Source: Lachnospiraceae bacterium (GTDB lineage: Bacteria; Bacillota; Clostridia; Lachnospirales; Lachnospiraceae). Taken from it: DNA of 64,000 bases. This document shows positions 35,132-44,023 of the stretch, in pieces. A program made the position numbers and the translations under genes. Each line of letters opens with the position of its first letter. Position 1 is the first letter of the stretch. Location: the NCBI GenBank assembly GCA_021202075.1, contig JAJQDT010000005.1, positions 1 through 64,000 of the forward strand, given 5' to 3'. The notes under the pieces were generated by a model. It worked only from the letters and a program-made list of their open reading frames with translations. It made no database searches and was not told the DNA's origin.

Positions 35132-37228
35132 TTACGGCTTCTCCCCAACCGGATGAAAGGTCGGCACGATTTTCTCGACCATCTCTACGATGTCTGGGTT
35201 GTTTTCGTAGCTCGCGTTTGCCAGCTCCTCCAGCTGCTTCAGGAATTCTTCGACCTCAAATGGGATCGGCTTTCCGATGTAGATCAGCTCGTTGTCGGTC
35301 TTTTTGATGCCCTCCTCTGCCATTAGCTTTTCTTCGTAGAGCTTCTCGCCGGGGCGCAGCCCGGTGTAGACAATTTTGATGTCTTCGTCCGGTTTGTAGC
35401 CGGACAGACGGATCAGGTTCCTCGCGAGGGTGTCGATTTTGACCGGTTCGCCCATGTCCAGAACGAAGATCTCGCCGCCCCAGGCGTAGGTACCGGCCTG
35501 AAGGACGAGAGATACCGCTTCTGGTATCGTCATGAAAAATCTTGTAATGTACGGATCTGTAACGGTGACCGGACCTCCGGCTTCGATCTGCGCCTTGAAG
35601 CGCGGGATGACAGAGCCGTTGCTGCCCAGCACGTTTCCGAAGCGGACGGCTACGAACTGTGTACCGGTGCGTTCTTTGTTTTTGATGCTCTCGATCTTTA
35701 TTTTTCCGGAACTTCCGACAACTTCGCCCGCGGCGGCCTCTTCCCATCCTGCCGCCATATGGTCGACCGGGTCGTGCGCAGTCTGGCCGTCGATTACTTT
35801 GTCCCTGTGCGCGTGTATGAAGGGTAGCAAATCGATTCTGCCGCTCTTGCTGATGGCGTCCATACTTTGAATGACCATCTCGCAGAGGCGTTTGGAGGCG
35901 CCCATGATGTTGGTGGGATTCACTGCCTTGTCCGTGCTGATCAGGACAAAGCGCTGCGCCCCGTGGGTAAGCGCCGCGTAGGCGGTCTTATAGGTTCCGA
36001 TCACATTATTTTTGATGGCTTCGTTCGGACTGTATTCCATCAGCGGCACGTGCTTGTGCGCAGCCGCATGGAAGACAATGTCCGGGTGATAGGTCTCAAA
36101 TACCTGATTGATCCTCCTGCTGTCCCGGACGGAGCCGATCAGGACGTTCAGGTTCAGATCCGGATATTTGTCCCGCAGCTCCAGCTCAATCGCGTAGGTG
36201 GAATTTTCGTAAATGTCAAAGATGACCAGCCGCTCCGGCTTATGCCCCGCGATCTGCCGGCAGAGCTCGCTGCCAATGGAGCCGCCGCCTCCTGTGACCA
36301 GGATGGTCTTGCCCTGTATGTACTGAAAGATTTCCTGCATGTCTACCTTGATCGGTTCTCTTCCAAGCAGGTCTTCCACCGCGACGGATTTCAGGCGGCT
36401 GACCAGCACTTCGTCATTCGCCAGCTGATAAATGCCGGGCAGGCTTTTCATCCGGCATCCGGTCTCGTTGCAGATGTTCAGGATCTCTTTTTTGTCCTCC
36501 GCGTGTGCGGTCGGAATGCAAAAATAAATCTCCTCCACCCCATATGTTTTGACGATGTCCGGAATCTCGTCCCTGCCTCCGGCCACGGGCACACCCTCGA
36601 TAAAGCGATTCCATTTATTTGGATTATCATCGATGATGCAGCACGGAATCACATTCATCTTGTCCGACTGCTGAAGCTCCCGCACCACAGACCGTCCGGC
36701 TGCGCCGCCGCCAATGATCATCACCTTTTTCGCCGGAGTTCCATTCCCGACGCTGCCGTTCTGTGCCAGTATCTGTGTGTAGAAACGGTAGGTAAACCGG
36801 ATTCCCGCGACAAGAATCAGCTGCACGACCGCGCCCACTATGTAATAGGAAAACGGCATCCTCCTGAAGATAAGCGTGATGGCAACCGCGTGTGCCGCAG
36901 AAGCAGCCAAAGAAGAACACGCATACCGCAGCAGCTCGTTGAAGCCCGCGAAGCGCCAGATTCCCCGGTACATATGCGTGAACCAGAAGAAAAGAACCGA
37001 GGCGACCATGTAAAAAGGAATAAATTTAATATAGGAAAGTAAATAGGTCCTTGGGATCGTCGTGTACTGGAAATCAAAGCGCAGCCACAGTCCAAAGAAG
37101 TAGGAAAACGCGATGGCTACGGCGTCATACACCATCAGTCCGGCTGCTATGGCCTTCCAATGCTGAAATCCCTTTCTGCTGCCTGTATAATTGTATCTGC
37201 TATGAGTTTTATTGTGATTATCACTCAT
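35132..37228 (-). CDS. nucleotide-sugar 4,6-dehydratase, CapD/WbpM family, with ~60-residue insertion
   Basis: 698 residues. Four N-terminal membrane helices (about 27-145) are followed by a Rossmann domain (VMIIGGGAAGRSVV, 169-182) and the catalytic SDR domain (TGGGGSIGSE, 312-321). The triad region ISTDKAVNPTNIMGASK has Met442 and Lys446, the S-M-K type of membrane UDP-HexNAc 4,6-dehydratases. Residues about 461-521 (from GRIDLLPFIHAHRDK to KIESIKNKERTG) interrupt the usual helix-to-FVAVRFGNVLG link and are absent from typical relatives. The product would feed the aminotransferase. Translation depends on a G9 run in place of a Shine-Dalgarno site. Confidence 0.93.
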   Translation of the reverse strand: MSDNHNKTHSRYNYTGSRKGFQHWKAIAAGLMVYDAVAIAFSYFFGLWLRFDFQYTTIPRTYLLSYIKFIPFYMVASVLFFWFTHMYRGIWRFAGFNELLRYACSSLAASAAHAVAITLIFRRMPFSYYIVGAVVQLILVAGIRFTYRFYTQILAQNGSVGNGTPAKKVMIIGGGAAGRSVVRELQQSDKMNVIPCCIIDDNPNKWNRFIEGVPVAGGRDEIPDIVKTYGVEEIYFCIPTAHAEDKKEILNICNETGCRMKSLPGIYQLANDEVLVSRLKSVAVEDLLGREPIKVDMQEIFQYIQGKTILVTGGGGSIGSELCRQIAGHKPERLVIFDIYENSTYAIELELRDKYPDLNLNVLIGSVRDSRRINQVFETYHPDIVFHAAAHKHVPLMEYSPNEAIKNNVIGTYKTAYAALTHGAQRFVLISTDKAVNPTNIMGASKRLCEMVIQSMDAISKSGRIDLLPFIHAHRDKVIDGQTAHDPVDHMAAGWEEAAAGEVVGSSGKIKIESIKNKERTGTQFVAVRFGNVLGSNGSVIPRFKAQIEAGGPVTVTDPYITRFFMTIPEAVSLVLQAGTYAWGGEIFVLDMGEPVKIDTLARNLIRLSGYKPDEDIKIVYTGLRPGEKLYEEKLMAEEGIKKTDNELIYIGKPIPFEVEEFLKQLEELANASYENNPDIVEMVEKIVPTFHPVGEKP

Positions 37229-37235
37229 CTTAGTA

Positions 37236-37244
37236 CCCCCCCCC
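37236..37244. repeat. 9-bp homopolymer at the ribosome-binding position of capD
   Basis: On the minus strand CGAATC-G9-TACTAAG-ATG: the run ends 7 bp before the capD start and no other Shine-Dalgarno sequence is present. Five G can pair with the CCUCC anti-SD using one G-U pair, so the run itself may recruit ribosomes. Change in its length would alter strength or spacing. An open frame reading through the run stops on the capD start (ATGA). Confidence 0.75.
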
Positions 37245-37394
37245 GATTCGTCCCGGGCGGTTCTCCTTCAAATTTTCTCTGTATTTTATTGCACCATATC
37301 AGTTGTTCTATCTGCCGTTGCCAGGGCATGGCTTCGCCATACCGCTTTCTATAAAAGAGGCGGCTGACAATGTTTTTATGACGGCCGGCATGGG

Positions 37395-37699
37395 TCACGA
37401 CGACGAAGCGATACGCTTCCCATATCCGGTGTCTTGTAAAGCCTTGTAAGTCTTGTAATACTTGTCCATTCGCGTCATCGCGTCCGGCATCCGCATCTGT
37501 TCTTCGCTTATGCGCCCATTCTTTTTGGCGCTGCCTGCTCCGGGTGCATTTCTTCTTCCAACGCGTCAATATTACTGATTAATTCGAAATCAGGGACGAA
37601 ATCATAAATTTCCGTTATTTTCTTTTGACTGGCGGATAATGTCCGCACGATCTGCCGGACTCCCTGCGCTTCTGCATATTTTTTTGCAGTCTGATACAT
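37395..37699 (-). pseudogene. small frameshifted gene upstream of capD
   Basis: One frame (37508-37699) reads YQTAKKYAEAQGVRQIVRTL and KKITEIYDFVPDFELISNID. A different frame continues SEEQMRMPDAMTRMDKYYKT to GKRIASSS and a stop at 37395. Together they look like one ~100-residue protein with a one-base shift near 37535. No family recognised. The remaining DNA down to capD shows another open frame, but its amino acid make-up looks non-coding. Confidence 0.4.
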
Positions 37700-37890
37700 C
37701 TCTTTCCATTAAACAGATGCAAAAGAAGAAGGCAGTAAAATCCCTTAATACGGATGAATTCTACATCACAATGTTCTGTCTGTCAAGACATGAGACGGAA
37801 ATTACCAGCTTTTCACCTCTTTGCTGCAACGTATTTTCTTGCATATGAACATAATAATTGAAAGAACTCTCCTCAAACTTTCCTCATAAA

Positions 37891-37925
37891 AGGTCAAATT
37901 CGCGGTCAGAATTTGACCTCTTTTT
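37891..37925 (+). terminator. factor-independent terminator
   Basis: AGGTCAAATTC, 7-base loop, GAATTTGACCT followed by CTTTTT on the plus strand. It insulates the D,D-carboxypeptidase gene from upstream transcription; the minus-strand reading (followed by TTTTAT) could also terminate. Confidence 0.75.
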
Positions 37926-38120
37926 CCGTTCCATGCACAGATAAATTTATCCGGAATATGATTGCATTTTTCCCTGTTAATTGATATAGTGTAACCAGTT
38001 TCACTCTATAAAAGCCTGTTATAGACAGCAACTTTAAAAGTACAGATTACGTAACTGTGAAGGTGCTGATCAGTTACCGGATTACACGGTCATCCACAGA
38101 GTTTATTTAAGGAGATTTTT

Positions 38121-39632
38121 ATGTCAGGAAAAACCGGATTTGGAAGAGTTTATCACGCTAAGAAAAGTTTTTTGACACTGCTGACCATGCTGCTGCTCTG
38201 CTTTTGTCTGTTCTCATCTGATTTGTCATGCGCAGTCGTTACGGCATCGGAGTCCACGGAGGCTGAAACGGAAGAATCCACGAAGGCGTCAACGGACGCC
38301 TCCGGTTCCGACGATTCTTCGGACGCATCCACGGATACCTCTTCCAGAGACTCTGCGGATGCTTCCTCTGACAGTTCCGATGCCACGGACAGTTCTACGG
38401 AGAATTCCTCTGACGGTTCTTCCGCAGACTCTGCGGATGGTTCCTCCGACACCTCCACCGAAGACTCTGCCATCTCGATCTCGAATATTCAGAAGGTTTC
38501 CGGCGGGAAGTTTGTCAAACGCAGCGGTCAGTATTATTACCGCCTGTCAGATGGCACCTACGCCATGAACTGCCTGTTGAAGATCAAGGGAAAAATTTAC
38601 TATTTTTCAAAGACCGGCCGCCGTAAATATGGCTGGCAGGAGATTGATGGGGATTCTTATTACTTCGGCAAAAAATCCGAAGGCTATATGTACAAGAAGA
38701 AGTGGCTGACGTACGATGGCGACCGCTACTATCTGACCTCGGACGGCACTCCCGCGACAGGATGGAAGACAATCAACAGCAAGCGCTATTATTTTTCCAA
38801 AGCCGGAGTCGCCTGCCGGAGCAAAAAGACCATCGACGGGACGACTTATTATTTCAGCAGCAAGACCGGCGCCCTGCTCTATTCCGGGGCGAAGATTTCC
38901 ATCTCAGCCGACTGTGCGGTGCTGATAAATGCGAAGACCGGGGAAATCCTTTATGATAAGAATGGGACAACGAAGCACGCCAATGCCAGCACGACAAAGA
39001 TTATGACCTGTATTCTTGCGCTGGAAAACAGCAAGCTGAAGACAAAGGTGACGGCCTCTGCGAACGCCGCCGCCCAGGAGCCCACGAAGATTTACCTGCA
39101 TCAGGGTGAAGTGTTTTACATGAAGGATCTGCTGTACGGCCTGATGCTCCCGTCGGGAAATGATGCGGCCGTGGCGATTGCGGAGCACATCAGCGGAAGC
39201 ACGAAGGCGTTCGCGAAGCTGATGAATAAAAAGGCCAAAGAGATCGGCTGCACCTCGACGCATTTCGTGACGCCGAACGGTCTCGACGCCGGGCTGAACC
39301 ATTACACGACCGCGCAGGATCTCGCGAAAATTGCAGCCTATGCCTACAAAAACAGCACCTTCCGCAAGATCATACGCACTCAGACCTACAGCTTCACCAG
39401 CTTAAGCGGCTACTCCTACTATCTGACGACGACCAACGCGCTGCTTGGCAACATGAGCGGCGTGACCGGGATGAAGACCGGTTATACCAATAAGGCCGGC
39501 TACTGCTTTGTCGGCAGCGTGAAGTCAAAGGGCGGCGATACCTACATCGCGGTCGTGCTCGGCGGCTCGACCAGCGAGTCACGCTGGAGTGACGCGAGAA
39601 AGCTGCTGAGCTACGCATATAAGCTGAAATGA
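38121..39632 (+). CDS. dacA: secreted D-alanyl-D-alanine carboxypeptidase (S11) with cell-wall-binding repeats
   Basis: 503 residues. The N-terminal signal segment (about 16-43) is followed by a Ser/Asp/Thr-rich linker (44-120). Choline/glucan-binding-type repeats (about 130-255; YYFSKTG, YYFGKKS, YYLTSDGTPATGW, YYFSSKTG) come next, and the penicillin-binding peptidase domain is last. Active-site motifs are Ser290-x2-Lys293 (ASTTKIM), SGN (345-347) and KTG (452-454). It trims the terminal D-Ala of peptidoglycan stem peptides. AAGGAG lies before the ATG. Having the wall-binding module in front of the catalytic domain is uncommon. Confidence 0.94.
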   Translation: MSGKTGFGRVYHAKKSFLTLLTMLLLCFCLFSSDLSCAVVTASESTEAETEESTKASTDASGSDDSSDASTDTSSRDSADASSDSSDATDSSTENSSDGSSADSADGSSDTSTEDSAISISNIQKVSGGKFVKRSGQYYYRLSDGTYAMNCLLKIKGKIYYFSKTGRRKYGWQEIDGDSYYFGKKSEGYMYKKKWLTYDGDRYYLTSDGTPATGWKTINSKRYYFSKAGVACRSKKTIDGTTYYFSSKTGALLYSGAKISISADCAVLINAKTGEILYDKNGTTKHANASTTKIMTCILALENSKLKTKVTASANAAAQEPTKIYLHQGEVFYMKDLLYGLMLPSGNDAAVAIAEHISGSTKAFAKLMNKKAKEIGCTSTHFVTPNGLDAGLNHYTTAQDLAKIAAYAYKNSTFRKIIRTQTYSFTSLSGYSYYLTTTNALLGNMSGVTGMKTGYTNKAGYCFVGSVKSKGGDTYIAVVLGGSTSESRWSDARKLLSYAYKLK

Positions 39633-39791
39633 TGAAAACGAAAGTTCGTAACGCTTCTGCCATGGCAAAGCATATGCTACTGCCGCTTTATCCGTTAACA
39701 GATTAATTTTGAAACAAGGCTTTTGTGTCAAAATACATATTGCCAGCACACAGCAGTCAGCAGCTTATAGTAAAATACAGATAACAGATGC

Positions 39792-41171
39792 TCACAGCTT
39801 CCGGTAAATGGTAAGGACCATCGTCACGAAGCAGGCGAGTCCGCCGATGACGTTGGAGATGGGCTCGGCGAGCAGGACTCCGGCCACGCCGTCACTCATC
39901 AGGCGCGGCAGCAGGATGGTCAGAGGAAGCACGATCATGACCTTCCGGAACAGGGAGAAAAACACGGCCCGCCCGGATTTTCCCAGAGCTACATAGACGG
40001 ACTGCCCGCAGAACTGGAACAGCATGAAGACAAAGCCTGCGAAATACAGGTGCACACAGCGGACGCCCTCTGTGAGCATCTGCTGGTTGTTCGTGAAAAG
40101 AGAAAGCAACGGCTTTGGAAACAAAATCAGAAGCAGCCAGGCGAGGATGGTGTAGCCGCCTCCAGCCAGCGTCATGAAGCGGATGCCCTGTTTGACGCGT
40201 TCCGGGCGTTTTGCGCCATAGTTGAATCCGATGACCGGCTGCGCGCCGCTCGTGATGCCGGACACCGGCAGCGTGAAGATTTCCCGGATGGAATTGAGCA
40301 CCGTCATAATCCCGATGTACAGGTCGCCGCCGTAAATCCCGAGCATAGCGTTGCAGGCAATCTGCGCTACGCTGTTGGTCGCCGACATGATAAAGCCGGA
40401 CATCCCCAGAGTGATGATCTTTTTGACCCGTTGGAAATCCAGTCGGAAGTATTTTCTCTGCAGCGTCAGTTCGGGTTTTTTCCCGGTCAGGAACCTCAGA
40501 ACCCACAGGGCAGACACGATCTGGGAGAAGACCGTGGCTATCGCCGCGCCCCGGATTCCCATTCCGAATCCGAAGATCAGAATCGGATCCAGCACCAGGT
40601 TCAGGGCCGCGCCAAAGAAGGTCGTCAGCATCGCCATCCGCGGGAACCCCTGACAGGTGATAAAATTATTCAGGCCGTTTCCGAGCATGACAAATACCGT
40701 GCCGAGCAGATAAATCTGCAAATATTGATTGGCATACGGATATGTCTCATCGCTCGCGCCGAACAGGTAGAGCATCGGCCGTTTGATCAGATAGCAGAGC
40801 GCCATCAGAACGATCGATGTAAAAAACAGGAGCACCGCGCTGTTGCCGAGCAGCTTTTTGGCCTCTTCCTTCTGCCCCGCCCCTCTGGCGATCGAGCAGA
40901 GCGGCGCACCGCCCATGCCAAACAGATTCGTAAACGCAGCGATCAGCGATATAATCGGAAACACCAGCCCGATGCCAGTCAACGCGAGGCCGTCCGAATT
41001 CGGAATGTGTCCGATATAAATCCGATCCACGACATTGTACAAAAGCTGCAGGATCTGCGCCGCCATGAGCGGAATCGACTGCTCCAGGATGTGCCGTCCC
41101 ACGCTGCCTTCCGCAAAGTCACTGCTCTCTCCGTCTGCTTTTATGATTTTCCTGTTATGAAGCATTCTCAA
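39792..41171 (-). CDS. MATE family efflux transporter
   Basis: 459 residues, about 12 membrane segments, with MATE signatures SIPLMAAQILQLLYNVVDRI near the start, VFPIISLIAAFTNLFGMGGA, and the second-half repeat GVTS-like GAQPVIGFNYGAKRPER. Exports drugs or metabolites with Na+ or H+ exchange. Stands alone between the carboxypeptidase (convergent) and the alkyltransferase gene. Substrate unknown. Confidence 0.95.
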   Translation of the reverse strand: MRMLHNRKIIKADGESSDFAEGSVGRHILEQSIPLMAAQILQLLYNVVDRIYIGHIPNSDGLALTGIGLVFPIISLIAAFTNLFGMGGAPLCSIARGAGQKEEAKKLLGNSAVLLFFTSIVLMALCYLIKRPMLYLFGASDETYPYANQYLQIYLLGTVFVMLGNGLNNFITCQGFPRMAMLTTFFGAALNLVLDPILIFGFGMGIRGAAIATVFSQIVSALWVLRFLTGKKPELTLQRKYFRLDFQRVKKIITLGMSGFIMSATNSVAQIACNAMLGIYGGDLYIGIMTVLNSIREIFTLPVSGITSGAQPVIGFNYGAKRPERVKQGIRFMTLAGGGYTILAWLLLILFPKPLLSLFTNNQQMLTEGVRCVHLYFAGFVFMLFQFCGQSVYVALGKSGRAVFFSLFRKVMIVLPLTILLPRLMSDGVAGVLLAEPISNVIGGLACFVTMVLTIYRKL

Positions 41172-41298
41172 TCATCTCTTATCTTATTTTCTAATCCAGA
41201 TAAACCGGAACCAAACTTTTGCCATTTTCGTAAAAATCATTTAGAAGCGCCTGATCCAGATTCTCATGCAGAGATTTTCGCCGCAGTGGCTCATCCAT

Positions 41299-41625
41299 CT
41301 AAAACCGGATGTTTTTCCACTGGTATCGCTCAAGGTTCACTCTGCCGTCCTCAAACACAATCCCCTCGGCCTCCAGCAAAGAGACCTGGCGGTTTTCTCC
41401 GCCAAACGCAAAGGCCTTCGACACCTCGCCAAACCGGTTCACGACGCGATAGCAGGGAATATGCTCCGGATCCGGGTTGACATGCAGCGCGTACCCAACC
41501 ACGCGGGAGAGACGCCGGTTCCCGACCAGCGCCGCAATCTGCCCGTACGTGGCAACCTGCCCGTAAGGAATCTGTTTCACCACTTCATAGATTCTCTCAA
41601 ATGTATTTCCGGAATTTACACTCAT
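41299..41625 (-). CDS. short methylated-DNA-protein cysteine methyltransferase domain protein
   Basis: 108 residues corresponding only to the C-terminal Ogt/MGMT DNA-binding domain: EVVKQIPYGQVATYGQIAAL, the active-site motif IPCYRVV (Cys present, Tyr where His is usual) and SKAFAFGGENRQVSLL. The N-terminal domain of full-length Ogt is missing. It may repair O6-alkylguanine or act like ATL proteins; the retained cysteine favours the former. It has its own promoter (41679-41706). Confidence 0.88.
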   Translation of the reverse strand: MSVNSGNTFERIYEVVKQIPYGQVATYGQIAALVGNRRLSRVVGYALHVNPDPEHIPCYRVVNRFGEVSKAFAFGGENRQVSLLEAEGIVFEDGRVNLERYQWKNIRF

Positions 41626-41642
41626 TTCTCTGCCTCTTATCT

Positions 41643-41675
41643 CACCAATCGCGAAGCGATTCTTTGTTGCGCGGC
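41643..41675 (-). repeat. palindromic leader element P4
   Basis: Minus strand: GCCGCGCAACAAAG followed by AATCGCTTCGCGATT and GGTG. It begins about 4 bp after the -10 box, so it should form the very start of the transcript. Related sequences with the same GCCGCGCAAYAA start occur upstream of degV, lysC and metN. Confidence 0.55.
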
Positions 41676-41678
41676 TTC

Positions 41679-41706
41679 ATTATAGCACGAAGCAATCCTC
41701 TGTCAA
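41679..41706 (-). promoter_or_regulatory. promoter of the alkyltransferase-like gene
   Basis: Minus-strand TTGACA (41701-41706), 16 bp, TATAAT (41679-41684): near-consensus housekeeping promoter about 55 bp upstream of the start codon. Confidence 0.8.
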
Positions 41707-41885
41707 CCGCATAAAAATGATTGATTTTTTCGCAGATTCCCTTTATGATAGGTTCGTGTATTCGCCTTGCGCAGTACAAACACAGGCACGGATGGAACCA
41801 GGCTTCTGCTTCTGCATTTCCCTTGCCTGCACTAACAGCAGCTACTGTTTGCTGATTTTTCTAAAATAACAGAACGAGGACCGTT

Positions 41886-43565
41886 ATGAATATTAAGCGC
41901 GCTAAAAATGAAATCAAAGATACCATTGAAGCGTATCTTTTGAAAGATGAATTCGGGGAGTATGTGATTCCGCAGATCCGGCAGCGTCCGGTGCTGCTGC
42001 TCGGCGCTCCCGGCATCGGGAAGACACAGATTATGGAGCAGATCGCCCACGAGTGCCGGATTGGGCTGGTGGCTTATACCATCACGCATCATACCCGACA
42101 GAGTGCGATCGGGCTGCCGTTTCTCTCGAAAATGGAGTTCGACGGGCAGGAATACACCGTCACCGAATATACCATGAGTGAGATTGTCGCGTCCATTTAC
42201 AAAAAAATGGAGGTGACCGGGCTGCGGGAGGGGATTCTGTTTATCGATGAGATCAACTGTGTCTCGGAGACTCTGGCTCCGGCGATGCTGCAGTTTCTGC
42301 AGTGCAAGACCTTTGGCAGCCATGAAATCCCGCAGGGCTGGATCATCGTTGCAGCCGGAAATCCGCCCGAATACAACAAATCCGTCCGGGAATTCGACGT
42401 GGTGACGATGGATCGTGTGAAAAAGATTGAGGTGGAGCCGGATTATGCGGTGTGGAAGGAATACGCACTGAAGGAGCAGCTTCACTCCGCCGTAATTTCC
42501 TATCTCGACACGCGCCCGGGCAGCTTTTACAAGATGGAAACGACTGTGGACGGGCGCAAGTTTGTCACCCCGCGCGGCTGGGAGGATCTCTCCACCATGC
42601 TACGTGTCTATGAGTCCCTTGGAAAAGAGATGGACCGCGAGGTCGTGGTCCAGTATATCCAACATGAAATGATTGCGAAGGACTTTGCAAATTATCTGGA
42701 GCTGTATCAGAAATACCGGATGGATTATCAGCTGGACCGGGTGCTGAACGGCCAGATTGACGAGGTGCTTCTGAAAAAGGCCGCGCACGCGCCGTTCGAC
42801 GAGCGCCTTGCTGTCGTCAGCCTGTTGCTCTCCCGCTGCCGTGAGGCCATTGCCGCTTATCTGCGAGAGGAAGAGGTCAATGCACTGCTGTATGAACAGT
42901 TGAAAATCTTAAAGGAGGATATCTTTACGGATTCGGAGTCTGACTCCGCAGACATGGAAGGTACGCCTGCTGACCCGGAAAAAATGTCCTCAGCTATCGC
43001 CAGGAAATCCGCAGCCGCCACAAAATATCCCGCGGACGAGGCAGGGGATTCCGCGAACGGAGTCCCGGAAGCAGCCAGGAAGAATGTCGGCCGCACCCGC
43101 GCTTACCGGGCACACGCCTGTCTGACCGACCAGATCGCACAGGTTTATGAGGAATATGAGCAAAAGAAAACGGCCGGGCTGCTCTCCCGTGTGGAGGACC
43201 GCCAATACCGTCAGGTGGCGGAAACACTGGAGTCTTATTACCAGTGCCTGAAGACCTCGGAGCTTCGGGAGCCGGAGGACGCGTTTGCCTGGATGAAGGG
43301 TCAGTTTGACCGGGCGCAGGACGCTCTGGATGCAAGTTTCGAGGAGGCGGGCAGCCTGCTGGAGCACGCCTTTGATTTCATCGAAGCCGCATTTGGCAGC
43401 GGGCAGGAAATGGTGGTTTTTATTACAAATCTGAATACGGACGAATTCTGCGTCCGCTTTCTGCGTCAGTATGACTGCGAGCGCTACTACCAGTACAACA
43501 AGGAGCTTCTTTTCGAAGAAAAAAGCCGCTCCATTGAGGCGCGGCTTGCGGAACTTGACATCTAG
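41886..43565 (+). CDS. MoxR-type AAA+ ATPase, partner of the VWA protein at 45.6 kb
   Basis: 559 residues. Walker A GAPGIGKT (40-47), Walker B GILFIDEIN (Asp121-Glu122) and the sensor AAGNPPEYNKSVREFD are all visible in the first 250 residues. A long charged C-terminal region with an alanine/proline-rich spacer (about 350-410) follows. Such ATPases work with VWA-domain proteins in protein remodelling or metal-centre insertion. The expected VWA/DUF2201 partner lies at 45629-47419, beyond two inserted minus-strand genes. Confidence 0.88.
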   Translation: MNIKRAKNEIKDTIEAYLLKDEFGEYVIPQIRQRPVLLLGAPGIGKTQIMEQIAHECRIGLVAYTITHHTRQSAIGLPFLSKMEFDGQEYTVTEYTMSEIVASIYKKMEVTGLREGILFIDEINCVSETLAPAMLQFLQCKTFGSHEIPQGWIIVAAGNPPEYNKSVREFDVVTMDRVKKIEVEPDYAVWKEYALKEQLHSAVISYLDTRPGSFYKMETTVDGRKFVTPRGWEDLSTMLRVYESLGKEMDREVVVQYIQHEMIAKDFANYLELYQKYRMDYQLDRVLNGQIDEVLLKKAAHAPFDERLAVVSLLLSRCREAIAAYLREEEVNALLYEQLKILKEDIFTDSESDSADMEGTPADPEKMSSAIARKSAAATKYPADEAGDSANGVPEAARKNVGRTRAYRAHACLTDQIAQVYEEYEQKKTAGLLSRVEDRQYRQVAETLESYYQCLKTSELREPEDAFAWMKGQFDRAQDALDASFEEAGSLLEHAFDFIEAAFGSGQEMVVFITNLNTDEFCVRFLRQYDCERYYQYNKELLFEEKSRSIEARLAELDI

Positions 43566-43684
43566 CGGAACCCCTCTGTTGAGCGGCAGATATTCCTGCG
43601 AAATCCTCATGTTCTATGTCTGGCTGCAGAGCAAACTATGCTTCGATGAGTTTAGAATTATCTGACTGAGTACACAGACCCGCT

Positions 43685-43903
43685 TTACACACGAATGTGA
43701 TCCGTCGTCTCAGCGTTCATGGCAATCCGCCGGGCGCCGGAGCCGATGATCATCAGCCCATCGCCGTTATTCTGAATCACCCGAATCTCACTGCCCGGAT
43801 GGATTTCCCAGCTTCTCAGCGCCTGATCCATCTCCTCCGGCAGTCCCAGCATCCACTTAATTGTACAGATGGCATTGTCCGGCATTTCGGTTAATGACTG
43901 CAT
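43685..43903 (-). CDS. feoA: FeoA domain protein
   Basis: 72 residues from ATG 43903: MQSLTEMPDNAICTIKWMLG, then SEIRVIQNNGDGLMIIGSGARRIAM, an SH3-like FeoA domain as found with the ferrous iron transporter FeoB or as a regulator. AAAGGGGG just upstream supports this start. The open frame reaches 44005 but the extra residues (RRRANERNAAHLGGA) come from a palindromic element. No feoB is in the window. Placed between the AAA+ gene and ilvE. Confidence 0.8.
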   Translation of the reverse strand: MQSLTEMPDNAICTIKWMLGLPEEMDQALRSWEIHPGSEIRVIQNNGDGLMIIGSGARRIAMNAETTDHIRV

Positions 43904-43919
43904 TAAAAAGCCCCCTTTA

Positions 43920-43959
43920 GCGCCGCCCAAATGCGCAGCGTTTCTTTCATTGGCGCGCC
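43920..43959 (-). repeat. palindromic leader element P1 (feoA)
   Basis: Nested palindrome: outer GGCGCG/CGCC-type arms with GGCGCGCCAATG...TTGGGCGGCGC, inner AAACGCTGCGCATTT. It is the sister of P2 at 58335-58374 (shared AAACGCTGCGC...TTGGGCGGCGC). Lies immediately before the feoA ribosome site, so it would fold in the 5' leader. Confidence 0.65.
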
Positions 43960-44023
43960 TTCGTGCTTTTGCACGAACTTCTTCATGGCGCGGCATATCC
44001 TGCATCGGTTTTTGATGCCTCGT

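Noticed and set aside
35867-37042. 391-codon plus-strand open frame antisense to capD
   Set aside because: Shadow of the dehydratase gene; no family features.
37225-37569. 114-codon minus-strand frame ending on the capD start
   Set aside because: Composition looks non-coding and another frame over the same DNA reads more like protein; kept only as possible read-through context for the poly-G run.
40050-41480. 476-codon plus-strand open frame antisense to the MATE gene
   Set aside because: Lies wholly over a well-supported transporter; amino acid make-up (Gln/Arg/His-rich, no domains) is typical of a shadow frame in GC-rich DNA.
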